From: Mycobacterium szulgai
GTDB taxonomy: Bacteria; Actinomycetota; Actinomycetes; Mycobacteriales; Mycobacteriaceae
Reading direction: 5' to 3'
NCBI RefSeq assembly: GCF_002116635.1
Contig: NZ_LQPW01000163.1
Location: 1-64,000, forward strand
DNA: 64,000 bases
Part shown: positions 25,883 to 34,403 of the stretch, one piece after another
Position numbering within the stretch: position 1 is the first letter of the stretch
How the letters are laid out: every line of letters starts with the position of its first letter
Made by a program: the position numbers and the translations under genes
The notes under the pieces: generated by a model
The model's input: the letters and a program-made list of their open reading frames with translations, nothing else
Database searches by the model: none
What the model was told of the DNA's origin: nothing

Positions 25883-26641
25883 ATGGGCCCAGTTACGTTG
25901 GCGGTGTGGAAGTTTGCCTCCTGTGACGGTTGTCAGCTGACGCTGCTGGACTGTGAGGACGAGCTACTCACGCTCGCTGACCAAGTGACGATCGCCACCT
26001 TCGCCGAAGCCTCCAGCGCAATGCTGGATGGGCCCTACGACGTGTCTTTGGTCGAGGGTTCGATCACCACCCCGCACGACGAGCAGCGCATCCGTGAAAT
26101 CCGGGACCAGTCAAAGCTATTGGTCACCATCGGCGCCTGCGCAACGTCCGGGGGAGTCCAAGCGCTGCGCAACTTCGCCGACGTCGCCGAATTCGCGTCG
26201 GTCGTATATGCCAAGCCGGAGTACATCGACACGCTGGCCACCTCGACGCCGGCGTCGGCGCACGTAAAAGTCGATTACCAGCTGCAGGGCTGTCCCATCG
26301 ACCGCGGGCAGTTGCTCGATACTCTCGCGGCCTTACTGATCGGTCGCAAGCCACGCTTACCGGCCAAAACGGTATGCACCGAATGCAAACTTCGCGGCGT
26401 GACATGTGTTGTCGTCGCCGACGGCATCCCTTGCCTGGGGCCGGTGACACACGCCGGCTGCGGGGCGCTGTGTCCCAGACATCACCGCGGTTGCTACGGA
26501 TGTTTCGGTCCGTCCGCCGCACCGCAAGTGGCGACGCTGATCCCGCTGCTGCGCCGCGACGGAATGTCCGACGGCGACACCGATCGGGTGTTCTCGACCT
26601 TCAACGTCGCACGATTCGCCGCCGAGCGGAGAGAGGTATGA
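25883..26641 (+). CDS. hyhS: Group 3b [NiFe]-hydrogenase small subunit
   Basis: This 252-residue small (delta) subunit carries the Fe-S clusters nearest the active site. Its N-terminal FASCDGCQLTLLDCED motif is the hallmark CxxC of the proximal cluster, followed by TIGACATSGG, QGCPIDRGQLL and a distal Cys group (CTECKLRGVTC, CGALCPRHHRGCYGCFG). There is no Tat signal, so it is cytoplasmic as expected for group 3. It overlaps the large-subunit start by 4 bases. Confidence 0.93.
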   Translation: MGPVTLAVWKFASCDGCQLTLLDCEDELLTLADQVTIATFAEASSAMLDGPYDVSLVEGSITTPHDEQRIREIRDQSKLLVTIGACATSGGVQALRNFADVAEFASVVYAKPEYIDTLATSTPASAHVKVDYQLQGCPIDRGQLLDTLAALLIGRKPRLPAKTVCTECKLRGVTCVVVADGIPCLGPVTHAGCGALCPRHHRGCYGCFGPSAAPQVATLIPLLRRDGMSDGDTDRVFSTFNVARFAAERREV

Positions 26642-27930
26642 CCCCGCAGGATCGTAGGCTGAGCGTCGGCACCATAACGCGGGTGGAAGGTGAAGGGGCG
26701 CTGCACGTTACGTTGAAAGACGGCGCCCTGGAAAGCGTCCAGCTCAATATCTATGAGCCACCGAGGTTTTTCGAGGCCTTCCTGCGCGGCCGCGCCCACA
26801 CCGAGCCGCCGGATCTGACGGCTCGGGTCTGCGGAATCTGCCCCGTCGCCTACCAGGTGAGCGCCTGCAACGCGATTGAACAGGCGTGCGGTGTCGAGCT
26901 GGACGCCGATTTGGTTGCCCTGCGCCGGTTGCTGTACTGCGGCGAGTGGATCCATAGCCATGTCCTGCACATCTACCTGCTGCACGCCCCGGATTTCCTG
27001 GGCTACGACGACATCATCGGCATGTCCCGAGATCATCGCGAGGTTGTCGAACGCGGCCTTGAACTGAAAAAGTCGGGTAATCGCCTGATGGAGTTCCTCG
27101 GCGGCAGAGCCATACATCCGGTCAACCTGCGGCTGGGCGGATTCTATTCCGTGCCAACGCGTTCGGATCTGAACCCGATAGCAGAGCAGCTGCGCCGGGC
27201 ACTGGACAACGCGCTGGCCACCGTCGAGTGGGTGTCCGGCTTTGAATTCCCTGACCTCGAGCTCGACCACGAGTTTCTCGCGCTGACGGCACCCGGCCAA
27301 TACCCGATTGAAAACGGCACCATCGCGCGCAGCGCCGGCCAGTCGTTTCCGGTGTCCGAATTCACCAGCCACGTCGTCGAAGCTCAGGTGCCGTACTCCA
27401 CGGCTCTGCACGCGACGCTGGATGGCGGTCGCTATGTAACCGGGCCGCTGGCGCGCTACTCGCTGAACTCGTCGGCTTTGTCGCGGGTGGCGGCGCAGGC
27501 CGCCGAGCAGGCTGGGCTGTCGGCGCAGTGCCGAAATCCGTTCCGCAGTATCGTGGTCCGCGCCGTAGAAGTGGTCTATGCGATCGAGGAGGCATTGCGC
27601 ATCATCGACGAGTACCAGCGTCCATCGCGCCCATTCGTGGATGTCCCGGCCCGCGCGGGCGTCGGACATGGCGTCAGTGAAGCACCCCGCGGTCTGCTCT
27701 ATCACCGGTACCGCATCGGTGCGGACGGGCTGGTAGCGGCCGCGACGATGATCCCGCCCACGTCGCAGAACCAGGCTGCCATCGAGGCCGCGCTGGCGCG
27801 GGTGGTCTCGGAGAACCTGGAACTCGAAGACGCCGCACTGAGCGCACTGTGCGAACGGGTGATTCGCAACTACGACCCGTGTATCTCGTGCTCGACGCAC
27901 TTCCTGACGCTGACAGTGCGGCGCACGTGA
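26638..27930 (+). CDS. hyhL: Group 3b [NiFe]-hydrogenase large (catalytic) subunit
   Basis: The 430-residue catalytic subunit has both nickel-binding motifs intact: RVCGICP (Cys65, Cys68) near the N-terminus and DPCISCSTH (Cys415, Cys418) near the C-terminus. After the final His only nine residues remain (FLTLTVRRT), a short tail that a maturation protease could remove. ATG 26638 overlaps the hyhS stop and follows GGAGAGAG. It oxidises or evolves H2 coupled to NAD(P). M. tuberculosis lacks this enzyme; environmental mycobacteria keep it beside DosR-controlled genes. Confidence 0.94.
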   Translation: MTPQDRRLSVGTITRVEGEGALHVTLKDGALESVQLNIYEPPRFFEAFLRGRAHTEPPDLTARVCGICPVAYQVSACNAIEQACGVELDADLVALRRLLYCGEWIHSHVLHIYLLHAPDFLGYDDIIGMSRDHREVVERGLELKKSGNRLMEFLGGRAIHPVNLRLGGFYSVPTRSDLNPIAEQLRRALDNALATVEWVSGFEFPDLELDHEFLALTAPGQYPIENGTIARSAGQSFPVSEFTSHVVEAQVPYSTALHATLDGGRYVTGPLARYSLNSSALSRVAAQAAEQAGLSAQCRNPFRSIVVRAVEVVYAIEEALRIIDEYQRPSRPFVDVPARAGVGHGVSEAPRGLLYHRYRIGADGLVAAATMIPPTSQNQAAIEAALARVVSENLELEDAALSALCERVIRNYDPCISCSTHFLTLTVRRT

Positions 27931-28397
27931 CCGGCGGAATCGTGGTGATAGGCCTGGGGAATCGCTACCGCCGCGACGACGGCGTGGGGGTTGCTGCCGC
28001 CACAGCGCTGCATGAGCGGGGATTGCCCGGTGTCAGCGTAGTGAACGACGTAGTCGAGCCTATGGCTCTGGTTGAGGCCTGGTCGGGTGCCCGCCTGGCC
28101 GTCGTCATCGATGCCGCGATGGCAACGGCGCTAACCGCGGGGCGAGTGCGTCGCTGTGCCCTGGGCGATGTGGCCGGCGCGGCGCAGGGCCTGAGTTCGC
28201 ACAGCATCGATATCGGCCGTACCTACGCGCTCGGCCAGTCACTTCGCCGGGCCCCCGCCGCACTTCAGATATTCACCGTCGATGTGGCCGATATCGGTCA
28301 TGGCATCGGACTGACACCTCAGGTCGAACGCGCCGTGCCCGAAGTCGTAGGCCTGGTGCTGGCTGAAATCAACTGTGAAACAAGGAGGATCGGATGA
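27927..28397 (+). CDS. Hydrogenase maturation endopeptidase (HyaD/HycI-like)
   Basis: The 156-residue protein starts at GTG 27927, overlapping the hyhL stop. It has the family signature GLGNRYRRDDGVGVAAATAL, a conserved acidic residue in VVIDAAM and a later His (SSHSID), which together make the nickel-sensing site. The enzyme trims the large-subunit C-terminus after nickel insertion. Its place right after hyhL supports a dedicated role. It overlaps the next gene by 4 bases, with AAGGAGG provided inside its own 3' end. Confidence 0.88.
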   Translation: MTGGIVVIGLGNRYRRDDGVGVAAATALHERGLPGVSVVNDVVEPMALVEAWSGARLAVVIDAAMATALTAGRVRRCALGDVAGAAQGLSSHSIDIGRTYALGQSLRRAPAALQIFTVDVADIGHGIGLTPQVERAVPEVVGLVLAEINCETRRIG

Positions 28398-28672
28398 GCG
28401 CAGACGATAACACCAAGACTTGTCAGGTTGATGTACTGATCGAAGAGGGCGACGAACGCACCCGCGCCAAGGCGCGGCTGGCCTGGGCGGGCAAGACATT
28501 CGTCGGCGTGGGGCTTTCGCGGCTCGATCCGGCCGACGAACCGGTGGCTCAGATCGGCGACGAGCTGGCAATCGCTCGTGCGCTGTCCGATTTGGCAAAT
28601 CAGCTGTTTGCTTTAACGTCAACGGATATCCAGGCCAGTACGCACACAACGGTCACTCATCTGCATCACTGA
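28394..28672 (+). CDS. DUF1876 protein (Rv1738/Rv2632c-like)
   Basis: The 92-residue protein matches Rv1738 and Rv2632c of the DosR regulon across its length: VDVLIEEGDERTRAKARLAW, then GVGLSRLDPADEPVAQIGDE and ARALSDLANQL. The fold of Rv1738 resembles ribosome hibernation factors, so a role in ribosome silencing has been suggested. Its presence as the last gene of the hydrogenase operon links hydrogen metabolism and translational shutdown. ATG 28394 follows AAGGAGG. The 3' end overlaps the opposing gene by 20 bases. Confidence 0.85.
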   Translation: MSADDNTKTCQVDVLIEEGDERTRAKARLAWAGKTFVGVGLSRLDPADEPVAQIGDELAIARALSDLANQLFALTSTDIQASTHTTVTHLHH

Positions 28673-29990
28673 ACGAGGCAGATCCGAGGTGATCGGTGAA
28701 CCAGTCGCGGGCCAGCAACGCGACCTGCTCGAGCGCGCCTGGCTCCTCGAACAGGTGGGTGGCGCCCGGGACCACGGCGACCTGGCACTGGCCCGGGATC
28801 GCCGCCTGCGCCTGCAGGTTGAGGCGGCAGACCATCTCGTCGCGTCCACCCACGATCAACAGGGTCGGAGCTTGCACGTTGGCCAGCAACTCGCCGGCAA
28901 GGTCTGGCCGCCCGCCGCGGGACACCACAGCCGCCACCTTGGCGGCGGGATGGGCGGCCGCAGCCAGGGCCGCACCCGCGCCGGTGCTGGCACCGAAGTA
29001 GCCGACGGGCAACGACGCGGTATCGGGTTGGCCGGCCAGCCAGGCTGTCACCTGGACCAGCCGACTGGCCAGCAAAGCGATGTCGAAGACATTGGAGCGA
29101 TCTCGTTCTTCGGCGGGGGTCAGCAGGTCCAACAGCAACGTGGCGAAACCGGCCCTATTGAGGACTTCGGCGACGTATCGATTGCGCGGGCTGTGCCGGC
29201 TGCTTCCGCTGCCGTGTGCGAACACCACAACACCTTTTGGGTGCCAGGGAATCGTCAGGTGGCCTGCGACCGAGACCGGCCCGGCCGCGACCATGATCTC
29301 CTCGTCGCGCAGCGCAGGATGATCCGAGGCCGGCTGCGCGCCCACTCGAAAATCGTTGCGGGCGTTACGTAGGAGGGCAACGACCTCGTCGTCGGAGATC
29401 TGGTCGAAGTTGCGGTATGCCTGGCCGACCGCGAAGTAGGGTACGGGTGTTTCCAGCAGCACCACGTCGTCGGCATATCCAGCGAATTGTTCCGCGGTGT
29501 CGCTGGGGCCGATAGGGGTCGCCAGCACCACTCTGCTGGCCCCTTGGGCGCGGGCCACCTGGCATGCGGCGCGTGCGGTCGCTCCGGTCGCGATGCCGTC
29601 ATCGACGATCAGCGCAATCCGTCCGTTCAGTGCCGCCGGGGGATCGTCGCCGCGGTAGCGCTTCGAACGGCGTTGCAGTTCAGCCCGTTCCCGGCTTTCG
29701 ACCGCAGCGATCTCCTTTTCGCTGAGTCGCGCTTCTCGGACCACGTCGTCGCTGATCACCCGCGTATCGCCGGCGCCGATGGCGCCGAAGGCTACTTCTG
29801 AGTGGAACGGCACCCCCAGCTTGCGCACCAGCAGCACGTCGAGTGGGGCGCCCAGCGCTTTGGCGACCTCGTAGGCGACTGGGACTCCGCCGCGCGGTAG
29901 CCCGAGCACCAGGATGTCGTGACCGCGCAAAAAGTCCATGCGTGACGCCAATTGCCTTCCGGCATCGGCGCGATCGTTGAATTGCCTCAT
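28653..29990 (-). CDS. Phosphoribosyltransferase-alpha/beta hydrolase fusion (Rv0571c-like)
   Basis: The 445-residue protein has two parts. The first 215 residues are a PRTase with the PRPP loop (IALIVDDGIATGATARA). Residues about 225-440 are a dienelactone-hydrolase-like alpha/beta hydrolase with GYFGASTGAGAAL (nucleophile Ser) and a late His in PGATHLFEEPG. The layout and length match Rv0571c, a DosR-regulon member of unknown substrate. The gene is convergent with the DUF1876 gene. A DosR-like box lies 34-53 bases upstream. The 678-residue protein at 56330 pairs a related PRTase with a different hydrolase. Confidence 0.88.
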   Translation of the reverse strand: MRQFNDRADAGRQLASRMDFLRGHDILVLGLPRGGVPVAYEVAKALGAPLDVLLVRKLGVPFHSEVAFGAIGAGDTRVISDDVVREARLSEKEIAAVESRERAELQRRSKRYRGDDPPAALNGRIALIVDDGIATGATARAACQVARAQGASRVVLATPIGPSDTAEQFAGYADDVVLLETPVPYFAVGQAYRNFDQISDDEVVALLRNARNDFRVGAQPASDHPALRDEEIMVAAGPVSVAGHLTIPWHPKGVVVFAHGSGSSRHSPRNRYVAEVLNRAGFATLLLDLLTPAEERDRSNVFDIALLASRLVQVTAWLAGQPDTASLPVGYFGASTGAGAALAAAAHPAAKVAAVVSRGGRPDLAGELLANVQAPTLLIVGGRDEMVCRLNLQAQAAIPGQCQVAVVPGATHLFEEPGALEQVALLARDWFTDHLGSASFSDADE

Positions 29991-30023
29991 GTGTAGAGTC
30001 TGGGACCCGTTCCGCGCCCAGCG

Positions 30024-30043
30024 TTATGGCCACAGGTCCCTAA
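30024..30043. promoter_or_regulatory. DosR-box-like site before the PRTase-hydrolase fusion
   Basis: TTATGGCCACAGGTCCCTAA has the right-hand GTCCC half and a weaker left half, centred about 44 bases before the start at 29990. The gap to the upstream gene is only about 80 bases, so this is the likely promoter. Confidence 0.5.
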
Positions 30044-30072
30044 ACCGATCGACAAAGTTCCCCAATCTCGCG

Positions 30073-31191
30073 TTAGCCGCTGGCACGCCGATCGGTCGCA
30101 ACGTATCGCAGGAGCGCACCAACGCCGTCGGTGGGTGCGATTCGCTGGTCGGCCCGAACCAAAGCGGCGCCAATCGCAAGGGCGCTGAAAGGCAATGCCT
30201 CATCTGCTCTTTCGACTCTTTCCACCGCTTCGCCGAAGTCTGAGAGCACGTCGGCATCGGGCGCGGGCGCGGTCAGGTCGTTGCCAGTAACCACGGTGGT
30301 ATCGCCCATCTCGCCGACGATCAGCGTTTCGACATCGCCTTCGCGCAACGCTGCACACACCGCGGCAAGCCCGTCGGCGGCAAGTCCCGAGGCGCGCTCC
30401 ATTTCGGCTTCGAAGCGATCAGCGATTTCAATCATCTCCGTGCGGTGGCGCTGCGCGAACTCCTCGGCCGTCAGCCGGCCGATCTGGTCGGAATCGATGG
30501 CGCCCCTGGGTGTTTCTGCATGAAGTGGTCTTACCCGCTGTGCCACCCGCTTTGGTAATTCGGCAAGCAGATCGGTGCGGGCGCGGACCTCTCCGGACAC
30601 GAAGACCACCGCTGGATCCGCCTCGTCGACTAGCCGAGTCACATGGTCGGCAACCGCGCGGCAGTTCATGCGGATCGCTTCCTCGGTCGTGTGCTGCAGG
30701 TCGCTGTAGCCGTTCCAGCCCGCGGTGACCGGCTTGTGCACCGGGTAGCCAGTGCCGGCAATGGTGGTTGAACTGCTTGTTGTCCCTTGGTACAGAGTGA
30801 CGTCGGCGCCGGTGTGATCAACCGCGGCAAACACGTACGTCGGTCGCCGCATTTCCAGGTCGATCAACGGTACGAGGTAGGGGTAATCGGACAGGCGAAC
30901 GACCGTGGCCGGTGGCGGACTGATCAGCGGCTCGTTGATCAAAACTCGATCGCTTGTCGCGATCACCGCGCGGCCACGCCGACCAGCCGCCGGCCGATGA
31001 TTCAGCACTGCGTTTTCGAGTAGGCCGATGATTTTCTGTCCAGCGCCTTGGTTTTCGAGATGCGTATGGATATCGCGCCACTTGACTTCGAGTTGCTGGG
31101 CCGCGTCTGCGGTGTCATGCGAGTCGTCGAAATATATCGAGGCAAAGGGGCCTTGTACCTTCGTCAGCCACCTGAGGCGTTCTGATCGCAT
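30073..31191 (-). CDS. Rv2629-like protein (baeRF/eRF1-like family)
   Basis: The 372-residue protein follows the DosR-regulon protein Rv2629 closely: MRSERLRWLTKVQGPFASIY at the start, then RLSDYPYLVPLIDLEMRRPT, VFAAVDHTGADVTLYQG and GWNGYSDLQHTTEEAIRMNC. The family belongs to the bacterial/archaeal eRF1-related (baeRF/Vms1) group, which suggests action on stalled ribosomes or tRNA, though not shown for Rv2629. ATG 31191 is chosen over ATG 31206 because GAGAGGA precedes it and it matches the Rv2629 start. It lies 39 bases after the acyl-CoA ligase and is probably co-transcribed. Confidence 0.88.
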   Translation of the reverse strand: MRSERLRWLTKVQGPFASIYFDDSHDTADAAQQLEVKWRDIHTHLENQGAGQKIIGLLENAVLNHRPAAGRRGRAVIATSDRVLINEPLISPPPATVVRLSDYPYLVPLIDLEMRRPTYVFAAVDHTGADVTLYQGTTSSSTTIAGTGYPVHKPVTAGWNGYSDLQHTTEEAIRMNCRAVADHVTRLVDEADPAVVFVSGEVRARTDLLAELPKRVAQRVRPLHAETPRGAIDSDQIGRLTAEEFAQRHRTEMIEIADRFEAEMERASGLAADGLAAVCAALREGDVETLIVGEMGDTTVVTGNDLTAPAPDADVLSDFGEAVERVERADEALPFSALAIGAALVRADQRIAPTDGVGALLRYVATDRRASG

Positions 31192-31230
31192 GTCATTCCT
31201 CTCCATCCATATTGCGGCTGCACCCTGTGT

Positions 31231-33102
31231 TTATTCGCCAACGGCGGGCCTGGCCACCGGTGGTTGTTCGTAGAGTGCTGTCAGGCGGTCTGCGAACTTA
31301 TCGACGACCGCCTTGCGGCGAAGTTTCATGCTCGGTGTGAGATCGCCTGCTTCGACCGAAAGTTCACGATCGATGATGGTGAACTTCTTGATCTGCTCCC
31401 AGCGGTTCAGCTCCGAGTTCAGCGCGTCGATGTACCCGGCGATCAGTTCCCGCGTCTGCTCGTCGCGGGCTATCCCGGCGAAAGACTGATCGGGCAGACC
31501 ATGTTTGCGGGCCCAATCGGCGATTGCTTCGCCGTCGAGGCTCACCAGTGCCACGCAGTAAGGCTTGGTCTCACCGACGACGATGAGTTCGCCCGCATAG
31601 GGGCAGAGTCCTTTGAATCGCACTTCGATCGCCGAGGGTGCTACGTACTTGCCCTGCGAGGTTTTGAACATGTCCTTCTTGCGGTCGGTGATCCGCAGGT
31701 AGCCGTCGTCGTCGATCTCGCCGATGTCGCCGGTGCGGAACCAGCCATCCTGGTCGAGCGCTTGGGCGGTGGCGTCGGGCAGGTCGTGGTAGGAGGTCAT
31801 CACGCCGGGCCCGCGGAGCAGGATCTCGCCGTCCTCGGCGATCTTCACCTCGGTGGCTGGGAACGGCCAGCCGACCGTTCCGAACCGATAAGCGTTGGGG
31901 CGGTTGATGAATGACGCCGCCGACGTCTCGGTCAGGCCATAGCCTTCGAGCACGGTGATGCCGACCGCGTCGAACCACTGGGCAACGTTGCGATCCAGGG
32001 CGGCGGCCGCGGACACGAAGAACCGGACTCGCCCGCCGAACCGTTCCCGGATGGTGGAGAACACCAGCCGGTCTGCCAATCGGTATGCCAGCGACTCGGC
32101 TAACGAGGGTTGCTTCCCGGTCTGCCGGGCCTCTGACATCCTGATTCCGACTCGGAGTGCCCAATCGAAGATCTTCTTGGTGAATCTGCCCTGTTCGGCG
32201 ACCATGCCCTCGATGCGGGCATGTGCCTTCTCGAAGATGCGTGGTGCCGCACCCATGATAGTGGGACGCACGGCGGCGAGGTTGTCGACGATCTTGTCCA
32301 CCCGACCGTCGATCGCGGTGGTGAAGCCGATCTGCAGCGGCAGCGCCAGCATCACCTTGCCGAACGAGTGCGCCAACGGCAGCCAAAGGAAGTTAAGGTC
32401 CTCGGGTCCAAGTACTTTGAGTGCATCGATGGCCGCTGCGGTATACGTCCACGATCCGTGGGTTAGCCGCACGCCCTTCGGGCGTCCGGTGGTCCCGGAT
32501 GTGTAGATGAGGCTGGCGAGCCGGTCGGGACCGACCGCTGCGATGCGCTCATCGACCGCATCTGGGGAGTCGGCCAGCAGTTGCTTGCCCAGTTGCTCGA
32601 GATCGCTCAACGTGATCACCCAATCGCCGTCACCCTTGCCGTCGATGATGACCACCTTGCTCACGTCGGGCAGATCCGCGCGATGTTCGACCAACTTGTC
32701 CACTTGGGTTTGATCCTCGGCGACCACGATCCGGCTACCCGAGTTGGCGACGATGTATGCGACATCGGTGGCGTTCGTCGTCGGATAGACCGTGGTGGTG
32801 GCGGCGCCCGCGCACATCACGGCAAAATCGACCAGCACCCACTCGTATCGCGTCGAGGACGCGAGCGCCACCCGATCTTCTGGGTGGATGCCCAATGAGA
32901 TCAGCCCGGCGGCGATGTAGTGGACGCGGTCGCCCACCTGCTGCCAAGTGACGCTCTCCCAGCTGTCGCCCCGCGGATACCGAAATGCTTCCGCATCCGG
33001 GGTGGCCGCGACGCGGTTGACGAACATGTGCGCCACCGACGGTGCGCGGTTCTCGATTATGGTGAAGTCTGGCCTCTCCAATGAGGCGAGTGGTGCTTTC
33101 AT
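31231..33102 (-). CDS. Long-chain fatty-acid-CoA ligase (FadD15-like)
   Basis: This 623-residue ANL-family adenylate-forming enzyme has the P-loop YTSGTTGRPKGVRLTHGSW, the GYGLTETSA motif and the hinge region (WFRTGDIGEIDDDGYLRITD), followed by KTSQGKYVAPSAIE near the C-terminus. All catalytic segments are present. Its length and N-terminus (VAHMFVNRVAATPDAEAFRY) resemble FadD15-type bacterial long-chain acyl-CoA synthetases. It supplies acyl-CoA, which fits the triacylglycerol synthases in the same island. It heads a two-gene unit with the Rv2629-like gene; a DosR-like motif lies 67-85 bases upstream. Confidence 0.9.
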   Translation of the reverse strand: MKAPLASLERPDFTIIENRAPSVAHMFVNRVAATPDAEAFRYPRGDSWESVTWQQVGDRVHYIAAGLISLGIHPEDRVALASSTRYEWVLVDFAVMCAGAATTTVYPTTNATDVAYIVANSGSRIVVAEDQTQVDKLVEHRADLPDVSKVVIIDGKGDGDWVITLSDLEQLGKQLLADSPDAVDERIAAVGPDRLASLIYTSGTTGRPKGVRLTHGSWTYTAAAIDALKVLGPEDLNFLWLPLAHSFGKVMLALPLQIGFTTAIDGRVDKIVDNLAAVRPTIMGAAPRIFEKAHARIEGMVAEQGRFTKKIFDWALRVGIRMSEARQTGKQPSLAESLAYRLADRLVFSTIRERFGGRVRFFVSAAAALDRNVAQWFDAVGITVLEGYGLTETSAASFINRPNAYRFGTVGWPFPATEVKIAEDGEILLRGPGVMTSYHDLPDATAQALDQDGWFRTGDIGEIDDDGYLRITDRKKDMFKTSQGKYVAPSAIEVRFKGLCPYAGELIVVGETKPYCVALVSLDGEAIADWARKHGLPDQSFAGIARDEQTRELIAGYIDALNSELNRWEQIKKFTIIDRELSVEAGDLTPSMKLRRKAVVDKFADRLTALYEQPPVARPAVGE

Positions 33103-33168
33103 AATGCTGATCCGTTGCTCGCGAGACGAATATCATCTCTGATCATGCGGATCCTTAGCCGCGGGAAA

Positions 33169-33187
33169 TAGAGACCAAAGTCATAAG
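33169..33187. promoter_or_regulatory. Weak DosR-box-like motif
   Basis: TAGAGACCAAAGTCATAAG resembles the GGGACCAAAGTC-type half-boxes found at DosR promoters. It is shared by the divergent acyl-CoA ligase and flavodoxin genes. One or two bases of the core do not match, so support is modest. Confidence 0.35.
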
Positions 33188-33344
33188 GATCGCCACCACT
33201 CCCAGATTGTTCTGAAGTGACTTACGCCCCTGGACTTTCGTGGCTTTGCGCCCTTCCTGAAGGGTGCCGCAGCCGGGAACCATACGACCGGTATTGGCCA
33301 AAGTATGTTGGAAAACCGATGTTTGTGGGTAAAGGAGTCCGGCA

Positions 33345-33839
33345 ATGAAGTCGCTCATCATCTGCGCGTCGAAATCGCACGGCAATACCCGCCGTATAGC
33401 CGATCGGATGGCGGAGGAGCTTGATGCCGAGGTGGTCGCGCCCGGTTCGGTCGACCCCGCAAAGCTTTGCGAGTACGACCTGGTCGGCTTCGGCTCCGGC
33501 ATCTATTACATGACGGTGGACCCGACGCTGCGAGACTTGATTCGTCGGCTACCAATCGTCGACCCGGCCGCCGGCCAGGTCCGGGCATTCACCTTCTTCA
33601 CCACTGGCGCCCGTGAGATTCCGCTGTTGGGTTACCACAGACCGGTTCGAAAACAACTCGAATCCAAAGGCTTTGAAGTGATCGGTTCGTTCACTTGCCG
33701 CGGATGGGACACCGTTGGGCCGTTCGGGTTCATCGGCGGCATCAACAGGGGACGGCCCGATGACTACGATCTCGATCGGGCCGCGGCATTCGCCGCACGT
33801 CTTCGCAAGCAGGTCAGCGGCAGCCAGGAAGCGCGGTAA
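33345..33839 (+). CDS. Flavodoxin-domain protein
   Basis: The 164-residue protein has an FMN-binding flavodoxin fold. The phosphate loop is CASKSHGNTRRIA near the N-terminus, followed by DLVGFGSGIYYMTVDPTLRD and a C-terminal segment with TCRGWDTVGPFGFIGGINRG. This is the long form common in actinobacteria. It probably carries electrons or acts as an NAD(P)H:quinone-type flavoprotein in hypoxia. The start follows AAAGGAGTCC. A strong hairpin separates its end from the convergent next gene. Confidence 0.85.
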   Translation: MKSLIICASKSHGNTRRIADRMAEELDAEVVAPGSVDPAKLCEYDLVGFGSGIYYMTVDPTLRDLIRRLPIVDPAAGQVRAFTFFTTGAREIPLLGYHRPVRKQLESKGFEVIGSFTCRGWDTVGPFGFIGGINRGRPDDYDLDRAAAFAARLRKQVSGSQEAR

Positions 33840-33856
33840 TCTCCAAAAGCACCAAA

Positions 33857-33891
33857 GCCCAGGCGGTTTCATTCATGGGAACCGCCTGGGC
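33857..33891. terminator. Bidirectional hairpin terminator
   Basis: A perfect 12-bp stem (GCCCAGGCGGTT, 33857-33868, and AACCGCCTGGGC, 33880-33891) encloses an 11-base loop. It sits exactly between two convergent genes that end at 33839 and 33910. There is no long T-run, which is usual for mycobacterial terminators of this type. Confidence 0.75.
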
Positions 33892-33909
33892 CTTGGGCCC
33901 TGGCAAGCG

Positions 33910-34170
33910 TTACGTGTTCATCGCTTCGCCGGCGCTACGCACCACGCTGCGAAGAAACTCGATACGTGCGGTCATCAATTCCTCGGCCAGAGTCAGGGCG
34001 GCGTCGACAACGGTCTTGCGCCGCGACTGCTCGGGGATCACATCATCCATATGGTCGACGAATTTGCGCACCGCCTCGATGGCCTGGGTCCGGCCGGTCT
34101 CGACCGATTGGAGTACGTCGTCAGAAATTTCGGCCCAGCGTGGCATGGATTGTTGGGGTGCCTCGGTCAT
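33910..34170 (-). CDS. Small hypothetical helical protein (86 aa)
   Basis: The start ATG 34170 follows AGGAGTG. The protein is predicted helical and amphipathic (WAEISDDVLQSVETGRTQAI, FVDHMDDVIPEQSRRKTVVD, EELMTARIEFLRSVVRSAG) with no Cys and no membrane segment. I do not recognise a named family. It stands between a flavodoxin and a hydrolase inside the dormancy island and shares its upstream gap with the divergent hydrolase, so it is probably part of the same response. Confidence 0.7.
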   Translation of the reverse strand: MTEAPQQSMPRWAEISDDVLQSVETGRTQAIEAVRKFVDHMDDVIPEQSRRKTVVDAALTLAEELMTARIEFLRSVVRSAGEAMNT

Positions 34171-34356
34171 AATCCCACTCCTACGGACATGTTCACCGTC
34201 TCCAGCGGACTTTTGTTCATGGCGGATGTTATCGACGGTACGGTCGGCACAAAGCCGGCGCGAGTGACAAAAGTCCTCTTGCGCCCGGTCATCCGTCCTT
34301 TCATAGGGCGGTGATCCTTCGTTTGCCAGTCAAGGACTTTGGTGAGTTTGGCAGGG

Positions 34357-34377
34357 CCATTGGTCCCTACGGGATGG
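34357..34377. promoter_or_regulatory. DosR-box-like palindrome before the hydrolase-WS/DGAT pair
   Basis: CCATTGGTCCCTACGGGATGG is symmetric about its centre (CCAT...ATGG, CCC...GGG) and lies 27-47 bases before ATG 34404. A second partial motif, CAAGGACTTTGGT, lies at 34331-34343. Confidence 0.45.
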
Positions 34378-34403
34378 CCTCAGCGAGGTGTTACCCTGCG
34401 GCC

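Noticed and set aside
26494..27900. Long minus-strand open frame opposite the hydrogenase large subunit
   Set aside because: It lies antisense to hyhL, which has both nickel motifs. The antisense product has no recognisable domain.
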